In this document: positions 31,234-41,432 of the stretch, piece by piece
Layout: each line of letters opens with the position of its first letter
Position numbering within the stretch: the stretch's first letter is position 1
Assembly: GCA_945879625.1 (NCBI GenBank)
Contig: CAMCVA010000008.1
Coordinates: 1-64,000, forward strand
Source: Flavobacterium psychrophilum
GTDB taxonomy: Bacteria; Bacteroidota; Bacteroidia; Flavobacteriales; Flavobacteriaceae
Length of the DNA stretch: 64,000 nucleotides
Direction of reading: 5' to 3'
The notes under the pieces: model-generated
Seen by the model: the letters and a program-made list of their open reading frames with translations, nothing else
What the model was told of the DNA's origin: nothing
The model's database searches: none
Position numbers and translations under genes: made by a program

Positions 31234-32925
31234 TTAATTGAGCATGACAGTTTTGTTTTCGCCGTCAACCACTACTTTGGTGAGTCCGTGTTTGGCCAAA
31301 CCTTTCATGGCGGCATCCCATTTTTTGCCACTCAATTGCGATTTTTCTTTCAGGCTTCCGAGTGCTTGGTTGTTTTCGGATTTCAATAAACTGATGATTA
31401 GCTTTTCGTCTTCTGAAATTTCGAGTTGTTTTTTCTCCGGACGCATTTGCGGAAAGAACAATACTTCTTGTATCGAAGGATTGTTTGTCAAGAACATAAT
31501 CAATCGGTCCATTCCAATTCCCAATCCTGAGGTGGGCGGCATGCCATATTCAAGCGCGCGCAAAAAATCTTCGTCTATAATGCCGTTGGCTTCGTCATCG
31601 CCTTTGGCCGCCAAAGCCATTTGGGCTTCAAAGCGCTCGCGTTGGTCAATGGGGTCGTTTAGTTCAGAATAGGCATTGGCAATTTCTTTGCCGCACACCA
31701 TCAACTCAAAACGTTCGGTCAATTCGGGATTATCGCGGTGCGCTTTGCACAAGGGCGACATTTCTTTGGGGTAATCGGTAATAAAGGTAGGTTGAATGAA
31801 TTGGCCTTCGCATTTTTCGCCAAAAATCTCGTCAATCAATTTGCCTTTGCCCATGGTTTCGTTTACGTCGATGCCCATCGATTTGGCGGCGGCAAACAAT
31901 TCTTCTTCTGATTTTCCAGTGATGTCAAAACCGGTAAATTGTTGGATGGCAGCGGTCATGGTAACGCGAGCATAGGGCGCTTTGAAATTTATTTGGTGTT
32001 CGCCAAATGTTGCTTCAGTCGTGCCATTTACTTGCAATGCACAATATTCCACTAAATTTTCGGTCATGTTCATCATCCAGTTGTAGTCTTTGTAGGCTAC
32101 ATAAATTTCCATCGCGGTAAATTCGGGATTGTGGGTTCGGTCCATGCCTTCGTTGCGGAAGTTTTTGGAGAATTCGTATACGCCGTCAAATCCACCCACG
32201 ATCAATCGTTTCAGGTAGAGCTCGTTGGCAATTCGCATATACAAGGGAATATCTAAGCTGTTGTGGTGCGTAATAAACGGACGAGCCGCAGCCCCTCCGG
32301 GAATTGATTGCAATACGGGAGTCTCAACTTCCATATAGCCTGCGTCATTAAAGAAATTTCGCATGGCGGTAAATAATTTGTTGCGTTTTTGAAACACCGC
32401 TTTCACCTGCGGATTTACAACCAAATCAACATAGCGCATGCGGTAACGCAATTCGGCATCGGTAAAGGCGTCAAATACATTTCCGTCTTCATCGGTTTTG
32501 GGCAAGGGAAGCGGACGCAAGGTTTTACTCAAAAATGTGTATTCATTCACACGGATGCATTTGGCGCCCACTTGGGTGGTAAACAATTCACCTTCTATGC
32601 CAATAAAATCGCCCAAGTCGGTCAGTTTTTTGAACACTTGGTTGTAGGTTGTTTTGTCTTCGTCCGGACACATCATGTCGCGGTTCAAATACAATTGAAT
32701 GCGACCTTCGCTGTCTTGCAATTCGGCAAAACAGGCTTTTCCTTGATCTCTCACGCTCATCAATCGGCCGGCGACAATTACTTGTTTGCCTTCTTCAAAC
32801 TGTTCCTTGATTTGCTTTGAGCTATGATTCACAGGAAATAAGTTGGCAGGATAGGGGTTGATCCCCAATTCGCGCAAGGCATTGAGTTTGTCTCTTCGGA
32901 TGATTTCTTGTTCGGAAAGTTGCAT
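31234..32925 (-). CDS. lysS: Lysyl-tRNA synthetase, class II
   Basis: A 563-residue class II enzyme. An OB-fold anticodon-binding domain (~50-150, VIVAGRLMSVRDQGKACFAE) precedes the catalytic core (motif 1 FFNDAGYMEVETPVL, motif 2 FRNEGMDRTHNPEFT, motif 3 GLGIGMDRLIMFL). Classical LysS ends soon after motif 3 at about 505 residues. Here about 60 more residues form a small winged-helix-like tail (ISEDEKLIISLLKSEN to the end), which I recall in other flavobacterial LysS. The ATG at 32,925 (MQLSEQEIIRRDKL) fits the family and lies 20 bases after a good promoter. Confidence 0.96.
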   Translation of the reverse strand: MQLSEQEIIRRDKLNALRELGINPYPANLFPVNHSSKQIKEQFEEGKQVIVAGRLMSVRDQGKACFAELQDSEGRIQLYLNRDMMCPDEDKTTYNQVFKKLTDLGDFIGIEGELFTTQVGAKCIRVNEYTFLSKTLRPLPLPKTDEDGNVFDAFTDAELRYRMRYVDLVVNPQVKAVFQKRNKLFTAMRNFFNDAGYMEVETPVLQSIPGGAAARPFITHHNSLDIPLYMRIANELYLKRLIVGGFDGVYEFSKNFRNEGMDRTHNPEFTAMEIYVAYKDYNWMMNMTENLVEYCALQVNGTTEATFGEHQINFKAPYARVTMTAAIQQFTGFDITGKSEEELFAAAKSMGIDVNETMGKGKLIDEIFGEKCEGQFIQPTFITDYPKEMSPLCKAHRDNPELTERFELMVCGKEIANAYSELNDPIDQRERFEAQMALAAKGDDEANGIIDEDFLRALEYGMPPTSGLGIGMDRLIMFLTNNPSIQEVLFFPQMRPEKKQLEISEDEKLIISLLKSENNQALGSLKEKSQLSGKKWDAAMKGLAKHGLTKVVVDGENKTVMLN

Positions 32926-32944
32926 AGTCTTGTTTTTGAGCGAC

Positions 32945-32974
32945 CAAAGATAGGGATAATTTAAAATTACCCAA
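32945..32974 (-). promoter_or_regulatory. lysS promoter (TTG-19 bp-TATCTTTG)
   Basis: On the minus strand TTG (32,974-32,972), 19 bp, then TATCTTTG (32,952-32,945). This is an exact fit to the Bacteroidota consensus. The predicted leader is about 13 bases. Confidence 0.65.
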
Positions 32975-33054
32975 TCCCAAAATTGACCGATATACAGCGA
33001 AATTTTATTTGTCAAATGGATTTAGATCAATGTGCGCCACGTGGCTAAACTTTG

Positions 33055-33062
33055 TATTTTTG
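33055..33062 (+). promoter_or_regulatory. -7 element TATTTTTG before lipB
   Basis: TATTTTTG matches TAnnTTTG and lies 16 bases before the lipB ATG. No TTG is found at the proper -33 distance, so this is a weak call. Confidence 0.35.
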
Positions 33063-33078
33063 TCGCTCAGTACATGCT

Positions 33079-33780
33079 ATGAACAAAGTAGTCGAAATAC
33101 AAGAATTGGGGAGACAAGCATATCCCGATGCCTGGGAGTACCAAGAGCAATTATTCCAGAAAATTGTTGGGATCAAATTGGCCAATCGTTCGGCTGAAAT
33201 CCCGATTCTTACGCCCAATTATTTATTGTGGGTAACGCACCCACACGTGTATACCTTGGGAAAAAGTGGTTCGATGGATAATTTGCTGTTATCTGAAACC
33301 CAATTGGCCGAAAAAGGCGCTACATTCCATAAAATAAACAGAGGCGGAGACATCACCTACCACGGCCCGGGCCAAGTGGTGGGCTATCCCATCTTGGACT
33401 TAGAAAATTTCTTTACCGACATTCACCAGTATTTGCGCTACTTAGAAGAAGCCATCATTCTAACCTTACACGAATATGGTCTTGAAGCTACCCGCAGCGA
33501 AGGAGAAACCGGTGTGTGGTTGGGCGTTGGAACTCCGTTTGCCCGAAAAATTTGTGCCTTGGGCGTGCGTGCTTCGCGTTGGGTGACCATGCACGGATTT
33601 GCTTTGAATGTGAATGTGAATTTGGGTTATTTTGATCACATTATTCCCTGCGGCATCAAAGGAAAGGCCGTAACTTCTTTGCACGTTGAATTGGGCGTAA
33701 GTGAGGTCGATGAAACCGAAGTGAAACAAAAAATAGCCAAGCACTTCAGATCACTTTTTGGCTGCGAATTTTTAAATTAA
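33079..33780 (+). CDS. lipB: Octanoyl-[acyl-carrier-protein]:protein N-octanoyltransferase
   Basis: 233 residues. LipB moves octanoyl from ACP to the lipoyl domains of 2-oxoacid dehydrogenases and the glycine cleavage H protein, the first step of lipoate attachment. The signature [20 protein letters not shown] is at residues ~88-107 and the catalytic cysteine in [14 protein letters not shown] near residue 190. The ATG at 33,079 ([11 protein letters not shown]) matches the family opening. It diverges from lysS and its last four bases overlap rnhB tail to tail. Confidence 0.95.
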   Translation: MNKVVEIQELGRQAYPDAWEYQEQLFQKIVGIKLANRSAEIPILTPNYLLWVTHPHVYTLGKSGSMDNLLLSETQLAEKGATFHKINRGGDITYHGPGQVVGYPILDLENFFTDIHQYLRYLEEAIILTLHEYGLEATRSEGETGVWLGVGTPFARKICALGVRASRWVTMHGFALNVNVNLGYFDHIIPCGIKGKAVTSLHVELGVSEVDETEVKQKIAKHFRSLFGCEFLN

Positions 33781-34376
33781 AGTTCCAATTTTAATTGCTC
33801 AGGCAATAATCTAAAACTTTGACGGTGGTATTTGCAACTGCCGTATTTTCTGATCGCATCCCGGTGTTCTCGAGTAGGGTATCCTTTGTTTTTGTTCCAG
33901 TGGTACATTGGAAATTCTTCGTGCAATTGTTCCATGTAGTCGTCTCGGTACGTTTTTGCCAATACTGATGCGGCGGCAATACTCACATATTTGGAATCGC
34001 CCTTTATAATCGTGCAGTGTGGAATAGTTTCAACAGGTTTAAATCGGTTGCCGTCAACTATAATATAGGTAGGTTTGGGTTGAAGTGCAATCAAACACAT
34101 TTGCATTGCTTGGATCGAGGCATTCAATATGTTGATCTCGTCAATTAAAATTTGATCCAAATATGTCACTTTAAAATCAACCGCAGCGGCTTCTAATATC
34201 GGACGAAGAATTGCTCTATTTTTTTCGGAAACTTGTTTGGAGTCGTTCAACAACGGGTGGTAAAAATCAGGGGGTAGTATAATTGCTGCTGCAGTAACCG
34301 GCCCAGCCAAACATCCTCTGCCTGCTTCGTCTGTGCCTGCTTCTAGAGCGGTATTGGAGAAACTCGAGAGCAGCAT
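33777..34376 (-). CDS. rnhB: Ribonuclease HII
   Basis: A 199-residue RNase that cuts RNA in RNA-DNA hybrids and removes misincorporated ribonucleotides. The acidic active site is seen in [15 protein letters not shown] (Asp-Glu near residues 16-17) and later in IIVDGNRF (Asp), with the conserved [21 protein letters not shown] block in two parts. Length is typical. It converges with lipB, overlapping by 4 bp. Confidence 0.96.
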   Translation of the reverse strand: MLLSSFSNTALEAGTDEAGRGCLAGPVTAAAIILPPDFYHPLLNDSKQVSEKNRAILRPILEAAAVDFKVTYLDQILIDEINILNASIQAMQMCLIALQPKPTYIIVDGNRFKPVETIPHCTIIKGDSKYVSIAAASVLAKTYRDDYMEQLHEEFPMYHWNKNKGYPTREHRDAIRKYGSCKYHRQSFRLLPEQLKLEL

Positions 34377-34509
34377 TTATTGTGAATTTCATTAAATAAA
34401 AACCAAAACTAAGTCTTTTTTAAACGTATTTCTATTCTTTATTTGGAAAAGCTGCATTTAGGCTGCATTTTTTTTAACAATTCATCAACGGCTTATTCCG
34501 AATTATTAT

Positions 34510-34540
34510 TTGGTTAATTAAGAAATAATTAAGAAGTTTG
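34510..34540 (+). promoter_or_regulatory. Possible promoter of the SusC/SusD locus
   Basis: TTG at 34,510-34,512 and GAAGTTTG at 34,533-34,540 are 20 bp apart. The -7 element lacks the initial TA, so this is a weak match. The spacer otherwise shows nothing beyond AT-rich sequence. Confidence 0.3.
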
Positions 34541-34568
34541 CCAAATAACTAACTCAAACTAATTTTAT

Positions 34569-37500
34569 ATGAGATCGAAGTTCAAATGGATTTATATGCT
34601 ATTACTAGCATTAACAATGCAGTTTTCGTTTGCACAAGAGAAAACTGTTACCGGTGTTGTTTCAGATGAGACAGGACCATTGCCGGGTGCAAATATTGTT
34701 GTAAAAGGCACTAAAAGAGGTACTCAAACAGATGTTGATGGTAAATATGCTATCAAAGCAAAACAAGGAGAAGTACTTGTTATTTCATTTATCGGTTTAG
34801 ACGATATGACAATGACAGTAGGTGCTTCTGCAGTTTTAAATATTAAAATGAAATCCGGTTCAGGTGTTGAATTGGGTGAGGTAGTAGTAACGAGTCAGGG
34901 TATTAAAAAGGAGAAGAAAGCCTTAGGATATGCCGTGACAACTATTAAATCAGAAGATTTCGCTTCCAAACCTTCTACCGATGTGGCCCGTGCCTTAACC
35001 GGTAAAGCTACAGGGGTAAATATTCAACAAACCAGTGGATTGTCCGGTTCTGGAACCAACATCATTATTCGTGGGTATTCTTCGATTACCGGAAGTAACC
35101 AACCTTTATTTGTGGTTGATGGAGTTCCTTTTAATTCCGACACCAACAGTGACGGTAACTTCCTAGAAGGTTCTACCAATGCATCTAGCCGTTTCTTGGA
35201 TTTAGATCCAAACAGCATTGAGAGCATCAGTATCTTGAAAGGCTTAAGTGCAACTACACTATATGGTTCGTCAGGTAGAAATGGTGTAATCTTGATTACT
35301 ACTAAATCAGGAAACACAAAAGACCTAAACAAAAAAATGGAAGTGAATTTCTCACAATCCATGTACATGACGCAAATCGCATCCTTGCCAGACTACCAAA
35401 ACAGTTACGGTATGGGATTTGACAATAATTTCGTGACTGCATTCTCCAACTGGGGTCCTGCATTTGGCACTCAAGGAACACAAGGTATTCTTGCTGATGG
35501 ATCAGTAACGCATCCATACGCATATTATGGTTCTACTGTTTTTCCACAGTTTTTTAATAATCCTGGAGAACTCAACGAAACCCCAAAAACAGTTGCCTAC
35601 AAACCCTACAATAATGTGAAGCCATTTTTTAGCACAGGAACTGTAAAAACAACTTCGGTGAGTATTGGTGGTCGTGCAGAAAACACAGCGTATAACTTAA
35701 GTGTAGGTCACACTAGAGACGAGGGATTTATTGAAAACAATACCTACCAACGTTTAAATTTAAGTACTGGTGGTAGAACAAAATTATCTAATGGGTTCAC
35801 ATTAAGCACAACCATGAATTATGTGCGCACAGAGAAAACATCACCTCCTACAGCGGCCGGTTTTGGTTCGAATGCTGCTGCGCCATCTGTTTTCGCAAAC
35901 ATTCTGTATACACCACGAAGCTTAGATTTGTTTGGATTGCCATATGAGAATCCAAATACCCGTGCTTCTGTAAACTACAGAACAGATATTCCGAATCCAA
36001 GATGGACGCTAAGAAACTCAAGTGATAACGAATCTGTTCGACGTTTCTTTGGAAACTACACTGCAACCTACGATGTTAATTCTTGGTCAAATTTTTCTTA
36101 TCGATTGGCGTTAGACAATTATACACAAAACAAGAAATACTACATCAACAAAGGAAATGGGCAGCCATTTGACAACGATGGATTTTTGAGAACTACGGTT
36201 CGTGAGAGTACAATCTTTGATCACACTTTGAGTTATAACTTTGATACGAAGATTGATGCCGACAAAAACTGGAATATTGACGGTACTTTAGGATTTAATC
36301 CAAGACAAGAGAACAAAAAATTTGATTATGTAGCCAGTACGCTTCAGTTTGTGTATGGGTTGAATGAACATCAAAATTTTGAAAACCACGTTGGATTTTC
36401 TCAAAAACAAAACTTCAATATTGTAGGTATGTACGCCAGTACAACAGTAGGTTTCAAAAAGTATTTGTACTTGAACTTACAAGGTCGTAATGACGTGTAT
36501 TCGTCTTTACAACCGGCTAATCGCAGTTTGTTTTATCCTTCTGCTTCTGTATCCTTCGTGCCAACAGATGCGTTTGACTACTTTAAAGGAAATAAATATG
36601 TAAACTATGTAAAAATGCGTGTTGGATATGGATCTTCTGCAGGATTCCCTGACCCGTACAAAACAAGAATTGGATTGGACACCAATACTAGAGCGTTTTT
36701 ACAAAGTGATGGTACAGCGATCAATACAATTTCTCCAAGCAACGAATTGGGTAATTTGAATCTAAAACCGGAGTTGGTAAAAGAACTTGAATTTGGTTTA
36801 GACGGAAAATTCATTGATAATAGAATTGGAGTTGATTTGTCTATATACAACAAAATTTCTACCAATCTGATCGTAGAGCGTGATTTGGATCCATCAACTG
36901 GATATGATTTTACGACCGATAACGTAGCACAAGTGAGTAACAAAGGAATTGAGTTGGGCGTGAATTTGTCAATTTTACGTTCTAAAACCAACGGACTTAC
37001 TTGGGATATGACTACCAACTTTACCAAAAATCGTAACTACGTTGATGCCTTAGGATTAGGAGATGTGAAGCAATTGGCTTTCGCCGGATTTACAAACTTG
37101 GGTAACTTCGCGATTGAGGGAAGACCTTTTGGTGTAATCATGGGAGGTGCTATTTTGCGTGATGCCAATGGAAACTACGTGGTAGGTTCAGATGGTAATT
37201 ATGTAGAAGATTCTGAGTTAAGAGAAATTGGCGACCCAAATGCCGATTGGAGATCTACCGTAATTAATGAAATTTCCTATAAAAACATCACCTTTGGTTT
37301 CCAATTGGAGTACCAAAAAGGGGGTGATATTTATTCTACTACAGCTGCGGCCTTGTTGTCTCGTGGTTTGACAAAAGACACTGATTTTGATCGTACTGGT
37401 ACTTTTGTGTTGCCAGGGGTTAATGTCAACGGAAATGTAAATACAACGCAAATTGGGATTACCCAATACGGATTCAACAACTCCGGTTTCTTTATTCCAG

Positions 37501-37772
37501 AACAAGCGGTTTATGATGCGACTAATATAAGATTACGTGAAATTTCGTTGTCTTATTCATTACCTAAGAAATACTTAGAGAAAACACCTTTTGGAAGCAT
37601 ATCCATGTCGGTAGTTGGTCAGAATTTATGGTTTAATGCCATCAACTTTCCAAAATACTTGAATTTTGACCCAGAGGTATTAAGTTTAGGTGTTGGAAAT
37701 GGTCAAGGATTTGATTATTTGACTGGTCCAACTGCCAAACGTTTTGGATTCAACTTTAACTTAACATTCTAA
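34569..37772 (+). CDS. SusC/RagA-family TonB-dependent outer-membrane transporter
   Basis: 1067 residues. A signal peptide (~1-22) is followed by a carboxypeptidase-regulatory-like beta domain (TGVVSDETGPLPGANIVVKG, ~28-100), a plug domain (ALGYAVTTIKSEDF ... LFVVDGVPFNSD, ~118-250) and a 22-strand beta-barrel ending in FGFNFNLTF with the terminal aromatic residue of outer-membrane proteins. It pairs with the SusD homologue six bases downstream to import oligomers by TonB energy. With no glycosidase or peptidase near, the substrate cannot be read. Confidence 0.94.
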   Translation: MRSKFKWIYMLLLALTMQFSFAQEKTVTGVVSDETGPLPGANIVVKGTKRGTQTDVDGKYAIKAKQGEVLVISFIGLDDMTMTVGASAVLNIKMKSGSGVELGEVVVTSQGIKKEKKALGYAVTTIKSEDFASKPSTDVARALTGKATGVNIQQTSGLSGSGTNIIIRGYSSITGSNQPLFVVDGVPFNSDTNSDGNFLEGSTNASSRFLDLDPNSIESISILKGLSATTLYGSSGRNGVILITTKSGNTKDLNKKMEVNFSQSMYMTQIASLPDYQNSYGMGFDNNFVTAFSNWGPAFGTQGTQGILADGSVTHPYAYYGSTVFPQFFNNPGELNETPKTVAYKPYNNVKPFFSTGTVKTTSVSIGGRAENTAYNLSVGHTRDEGFIENNTYQRLNLSTGGRTKLSNGFTLSTTMNYVRTEKTSPPTAAGFGSNAAAPSVFANILYTPRSLDLFGLPYENPNTRASVNYRTDIPNPRWTLRNSSDNESVRRFFGNYTATYDVNSWSNFSYRLALDNYTQNKKYYINKGNGQPFDNDGFLRTTVRESTIFDHTLSYNFDTKIDADKNWNIDGTLGFNPRQENKKFDYVASTLQFVYGLNEHQNFENHVGFSQKQNFNIVGMYASTTVGFKKYLYLNLQGRNDVYSSLQPANRSLFYPSASVSFVPTDAFDYFKGNKYVNYVKMRVGYGSSAGFPDPYKTRIGLDTNTRAFLQSDGTAINTISPSNELGNLNLKPELVKELEFGLDGKFIDNRIGVDLSIYNKISTNLIVERDLDPSTGYDFTTDNVAQVSNKGIELGVNLSILRSKTNGLTWDMTTNFTKNRNYVDALGLGDVKQLAFAGFTNLGNFAIEGRPFGVIMGGAILRDANGNYVVGSDGNYVEDSELREIGDPNADWRSTVINEISYKNITFGFQLEYQKGGDIYSTTAAALLSRGLTKDTDFDRTGTFVLPGVNVNGNVNTTQIGITQYGFNNSGFFIPEQAVYDATNIRLREISLSYSLPKKYLEKTPFGSISMSVVGQNLWFNAINFPKYLNFDPEVLSLGVGNGQGFDYLTGPTAKRFGFNFNLTF

Positions 37773-37778
37773 TTTATT

Positions 37779-39503
37779 ATGAAATTATATAAATCAATTT
37801 TAACGGTGTTTCTATTTACTGCGGTTTTCTTTGCCAGCAGTTGCGAAACAGTAGATTTGGATCAAACAGAAAATCCAAGTGCAGTAAACCCTGATTTGTT
37901 GGATCCAACTTTTGCATTCAATTATGTGCAATTGCAGTTGCCAGGATTTGTAAATTCAACCAACGGATTTACCCAAGGTGTGATGCGTCAGATGGCTATG
38001 ACAGGTGGCAGCACCTATGACAATGCCTATGCACCAGTAAACTTTAACGGACATTGGAGTACAGGGTACAATTTATTGAACGCGATTAAAGTAATGGAGC
38101 CAAAAGCGGTAGAGCGCAATCAAAATTACATTTTGGGTGCGTCAAAAGTTATCCGCTGCTATGTTTTGATGACATTGGTAGACGTGTATGGTGACATTCC
38201 TTACTCTGAATCGTTGCAAGGAAGTGCAAACATCACACCGAATTTTGACTCTAGTGCTGCAGTGTATGATGGTATTTTAACCGAATTAGATGAGGCAATA
38301 GCTACTTTGCAATTAACTAATAATGGTTCGGTTACTGATTTATACTACACTTCTAAAGACAAATGGATTACATTGGCTAATACATTGAAACTTAAAATGT
38401 ACAACAACAGTAATTTATTAACCACGATTGGTACCCGTAATGTGGCGTCAGAAATGAATGCCATTATTGCAGCTGATGATTATATTGACACACCTGCTGA
38501 AGATTTTGTATTTAAATACGGTTCATCTAGACAAAATCCAAATACGAGACATCCGATGTATAATGATCAATATGAATTGGGTGGTGGAGCCTATCTCGGA
38601 AACTACATTATGTGGGCGATGACTACTGAGAAATTGGCAACTACAGCGTTTCCAAACACCATCGATGAGCCAGGAGATCCGCGTGTTAATTTCTTCTTCT
38701 ACAGACAAGATGCGAATCCGGGTAATGAAGATAATTTTGTTTTACCTGGTAGAACTCGTCCAGAACATTATAATGAAACGAGATATAGTTCATTCTATAG
38801 TACTGGAATAGGTGCTTGCTATACTGTTTCCAATTGGACTGGCGGAGCATTGCCTGCAAACGGATTTTGGGGTAGAGACCATGGAAATAATTCAGGAATA
38901 CCACAAGACAATGACAAACGTACTGTAGCTGGTGTTTATCCAATTGGAGGAGCCTATGGTGCAGCGGGGACCGTTCAAACGCAAGGCACCAAAGGAGCTA
39001 AAGGAGCGGGTATTATGCCTATAATGTTGTCTTCTTGGGTACACTTCATGAAAGCTGAAGCCATGCTAAAAGGAATTATTTCGGGTGATGCAAAAGCCGA
39101 AATGACATTGGCCATTACACAATCTATCGACAAGACTACAACCGTAATTCCAATAACTCCTGCATTAACATCAGCTGAAGTTGCTGATATTAGCGTGAAG
39201 AAGCAAAAGTATTTGGATTACATCTCTACTACCTATGACGGGTTAAACGATGCTAAAAAATTGGAGTTGTTAATCAAAGAGTTTTACATAGCTACTTGGG
39301 GTAATGGGATTGAGTCCTATAACAATTACAGAAGAACTGGTTATCCAAGCAATTTCCAGCCTACCCTAGAACCCAATGCTGGAGTGTTCTACAACTGTGC
39401 GTTCTACGCCGGAAACTGTGTAAACAACAATCCAAATGCACCGACAAACGACCGAGCTAGAAAAGTATTTTGGGCAGTTCCAAACACAAAAGTTTTACAT
39501 TAA
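37779..39503 (+). CDS. SusD/RagB-family substrate-binding lipoprotein
   Basis: A 574-residue surface lipoprotein. The lipobox ASSC is at residues ~19-22; the helical TPR-like scaffold typical of SusD follows, with KVIRCYVLMTLVDVYGDIPY near residue 125 and a C-terminal block LLIKEFYIATWGNGIESYNN. It resembles the SusD_2 group (SusD/RagB lipoproteins with WGRDHGN-type loops). It caps the SusC barrel. Spacing of 6 bp to susC shows co-transcription. Confidence 0.92.
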   Translation: MKLYKSILTVFLFTAVFFASSCETVDLDQTENPSAVNPDLLDPTFAFNYVQLQLPGFVNSTNGFTQGVMRQMAMTGGSTYDNAYAPVNFNGHWSTGYNLLNAIKVMEPKAVERNQNYILGASKVIRCYVLMTLVDVYGDIPYSESLQGSANITPNFDSSAAVYDGILTELDEAIATLQLTNNGSVTDLYYTSKDKWITLANTLKLKMYNNSNLLTTIGTRNVASEMNAIIAADDYIDTPAEDFVFKYGSSRQNPNTRHPMYNDQYELGGGAYLGNYIMWAMTTEKLATTAFPNTIDEPGDPRVNFFFYRQDANPGNEDNFVLPGRTRPEHYNETRYSSFYSTGIGACYTVSNWTGGALPANGFWGRDHGNNSGIPQDNDKRTVAGVYPIGGAYGAAGTVQTQGTKGAKGAGIMPIMLSSWVHFMKAEAMLKGIISGDAKAEMTLAITQSIDKTTTVIPITPALTSAEVADISVKKQKYLDYISTTYDGLNDAKKLELLIKEFYIATWGNGIESYNNYRRTGYPSNFQPTLEPNAGVFYNCAFYAGNCVNNNPNAPTNDRARKVFWAVPNTKVLH

Positions 39504-39523
39504 TATAACTAATACAAACTACG

Positions 39524-40072
39524 ATGATAAAGAAAATATTTCTATTGGTTTTACTAGCCTTTTCTTTCCAATCTTGCGAAAAAGATGAAAGTTTAGACCC
39601 TAGAGCGCAGTTGATCCCCGGGATGTATGCGCGTTTAAATATAACAAGTAAAGTTATCAAGTCATATGATGTTGAAAATTCTTATTTTGGTGGATTATTG
39701 ACTAGTCCTTCTGGAACAATTGTGAAATACAATTTGTATGTAAAAAGAAGAAATGGTTTTGGTGTTGCTTCAGATTACGGCTTAGTTCAATCAATTACTT
39801 CTTTTCCACACGATTTGAAAATTAAGATAGCGGATATTGCAACTGCACTTAATGTGCCAGCAACTGATTTGGCGTTTGGTGACGAATATTATTTCTATGC
39901 TGAATCATTTGATGCCGAAGGAAACAGAGCTGATTACTACAACCTATCTGCTACCGTACAAGGGGCTCCTGGTATGAAACAAGCTTATCGCTTTAGAACT
40001 ACAAGTCAAAATGAAGACTTTTTTAACAACCCTGCAAACTTAGCAGAGTATGACAATTACGTAAACCCTTAA
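39524..40072 (+). CDS. Lipoprotein of the SusCD locus, unknown function
   Basis: 182 residues; signal peptide and lipobox (FSFQSC, Cys ~18). The rest has no motif I recognise. It is predicted to be a beta-rich domain (GTIVKYNLYVKRRNGFGVAS) with the end EDFFNNPANLAEYDNYVNP. It lies 20 bp after susD and 9 bp before the next lipoprotein, so it belongs to the transport operon and may be a surface-exposed binding accessory. Confidence 0.75.
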   Translation: MIKKIFLLVLLAFSFQSCEKDESLDPRAQLIPGMYARLNITSKVIKSYDVENSYFGGLLTSPSGTIVKYNLYVKRRNGFGVASDYGLVQSITSFPHDLKIKIADIATALNVPATDLAFGDEYYFYAESFDAEGNRADYYNLSATVQGAPGMKQAYRFRTTSQNEDFFNNPANLAEYDNYVNP

Positions 40073-40081
40073 TAATTTTTT

Positions 40082-41341
40082 ATGAAAAATAATATATTAC
40101 TTAAAAGTGTAAAATACCTAGGGGTTATTTTTACAATGATTACAATATTCTCTTGTAGTAAAGGGGAATTAGTTACGGGAAGTCCGGTAGATTCAAATGT
40201 TGAATTTGTTACTTTACAAGGTTCTATTACTACGCCAGATTCAGATGTTGTATCCAATCAATCATTTCCTGTAACGATCTCTTTGGGTACGGTTACATTC
40301 CCAATGGATGTGAGTGTAGAAGCGATTGCTTTTTTGCCAAACCTAAACAAGCGTTCACGCAAGGCATTTATCATTCCTGCAGGCGAATCATCAATTACGT
40401 CTACCATGGTTGCTCCATCTGGTGATGCAACTTCATCTTTGCCTTTCAATTTAGATTTAAAATTGTATTTGTCAGCCATTACAACTGCTCCAGACGTTAC
40501 ACCAAAAGGCTTTGTGGGTAAACAATATTCAATTGTTTCTGATACAATATTTTTAGGATATGGAGATACCAGTGTTCCAGGCGTCAACTCAAAAAGATGT
40601 GGAATCCGTTTTGATTTTCAAGGACCATACAGTGGAGCAGGCACCAACTTTAATAATTTAAATATGGTATTAAAGAAAAATGGTGTTGCAACTACTTCAC
40701 AATCTTCTATGCAAGGGGTTTCACCTTTAGCAAGTTCAACAAGACCTCTTTTTGGTACTTTAACCAATGCTGGAAGATATGAATCTTTGTTTTTCCTTGA
40801 TACTAATCAAGCAGGAGTATTGTCGTGTGCAACTCAGTCTGATTACGACAATAAAATTTACACTGTAAAAACGCCTAATAACAATGTTCAATCTAATGAT
40901 AAACCTCATGGTTTCAAAGTTGGTGATGTAGTTAGTATTAACTCAGTTGCAGGAACCACAGTTTCAATGCCAATTACGGTTGAAATCACTGCTGCACCCG
41001 ATGCTTATACATACAAATTCACATATACAGCAGCGCCATTGTTTCCTGCCTTTGTCTCTTCAACTACTACTTATGCTGTTGATATGTCAAGCTATACTAG
41101 TACAGACACCTATGTAATTGAGGTGTTTGCTAAAACGATTGGTGGAAATTCAACAACTGCTCCTGCTGTTGATATGCCCTACAAATTCTCTATTCGTAAC
41201 CCAGATGAAACTAGTAAAGTGTACTCAGGTGTAATTTCAGGTTTAACTATTGGTTCAGCTGCCAATGCTATACCAAAATTGCAAATCGTTAAAACAACTA
41301 CTGCTGGAGTTTCAACCTATGTAATCACTCATTTCGAGTAA
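40082..41341 (+). CDS. Lipoprotein of the SusCD locus, unknown function
   Basis: 419 residues; signal peptide and lipobox (ITIFSC, Cys ~25). The mature protein looks like two or three beta-sandwich modules (VEFVTLQGSITTPDSDVVSN; later HGFKVGDVVSINSVAGTTV). No catalytic motif was seen. It is the last gene before a very strong terminator. By position it could bind the substrate on the cell surface. Confidence 0.75.
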   Translation: MKNNILLKSVKYLGVIFTMITIFSCSKGELVTGSPVDSNVEFVTLQGSITTPDSDVVSNQSFPVTISLGTVTFPMDVSVEAIAFLPNLNKRSRKAFIIPAGESSITSTMVAPSGDATSSLPFNLDLKLYLSAITTAPDVTPKGFVGKQYSIVSDTIFLGYGDTSVPGVNSKRCGIRFDFQGPYSGAGTNFNNLNMVLKKNGVATTSQSSMQGVSPLASSTRPLFGTLTNAGRYESLFFLDTNQAGVLSCATQSDYDNKIYTVKTPNNNVQSNDKPHGFKVGDVVSINSVAGTTVSMPITVEITAAPDAYTYKFTYTAAPLFPAFVSSTTTYAVDMSSYTSTDTYVIEVFAKTIGGNSTTAPAVDMPYKFSIRNPDETSKVYSGVISGLTIGSAANAIPKLQIVKTTTAGVSTYVITHFE

Positions 41342-41351
41342 TTGTAATCCT

Positions 41352-41396
41352 AAAAATTAATTAGATTAAACTTTTTTTTTAATCTAATTAATTTTT
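41352..41396 (+). terminator. Strong terminator closing the SusCD operon
   Basis: Two 19-base arms (41,352-41,370 and 41,378-41,396), perfect reverse complements rich in A and T, enclose a 7-base loop and end in five T residues. The -7 element of the next gene begins at the last base. Confidence 0.85.
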
Positions 41397-41403
41397 ACTT
41401 TTG
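41396..41403 (+). promoter_or_regulatory. -7 element TACTTTTG before the T9SS protein gene
   Basis: TACTTTTG matches TAnnTTTG and lies 29 bases before the ATG at 41,433, directly after the terminator stem. The -33 region falls in the stem and lacks TTG, so strength is uncertain. Confidence 0.4.
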
Positions 41404-41432
41404 TTTTTCAATCAACTAAATACAATCAAATT

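Noticed and set aside
32926-33015. Longer N-terminus for LysS
   Set aside because: The 30 extra codons cover the exact-consensus lysS promoter and have no similarity to the family. The ATG at 32,925 follows a predicted 13-base leader.
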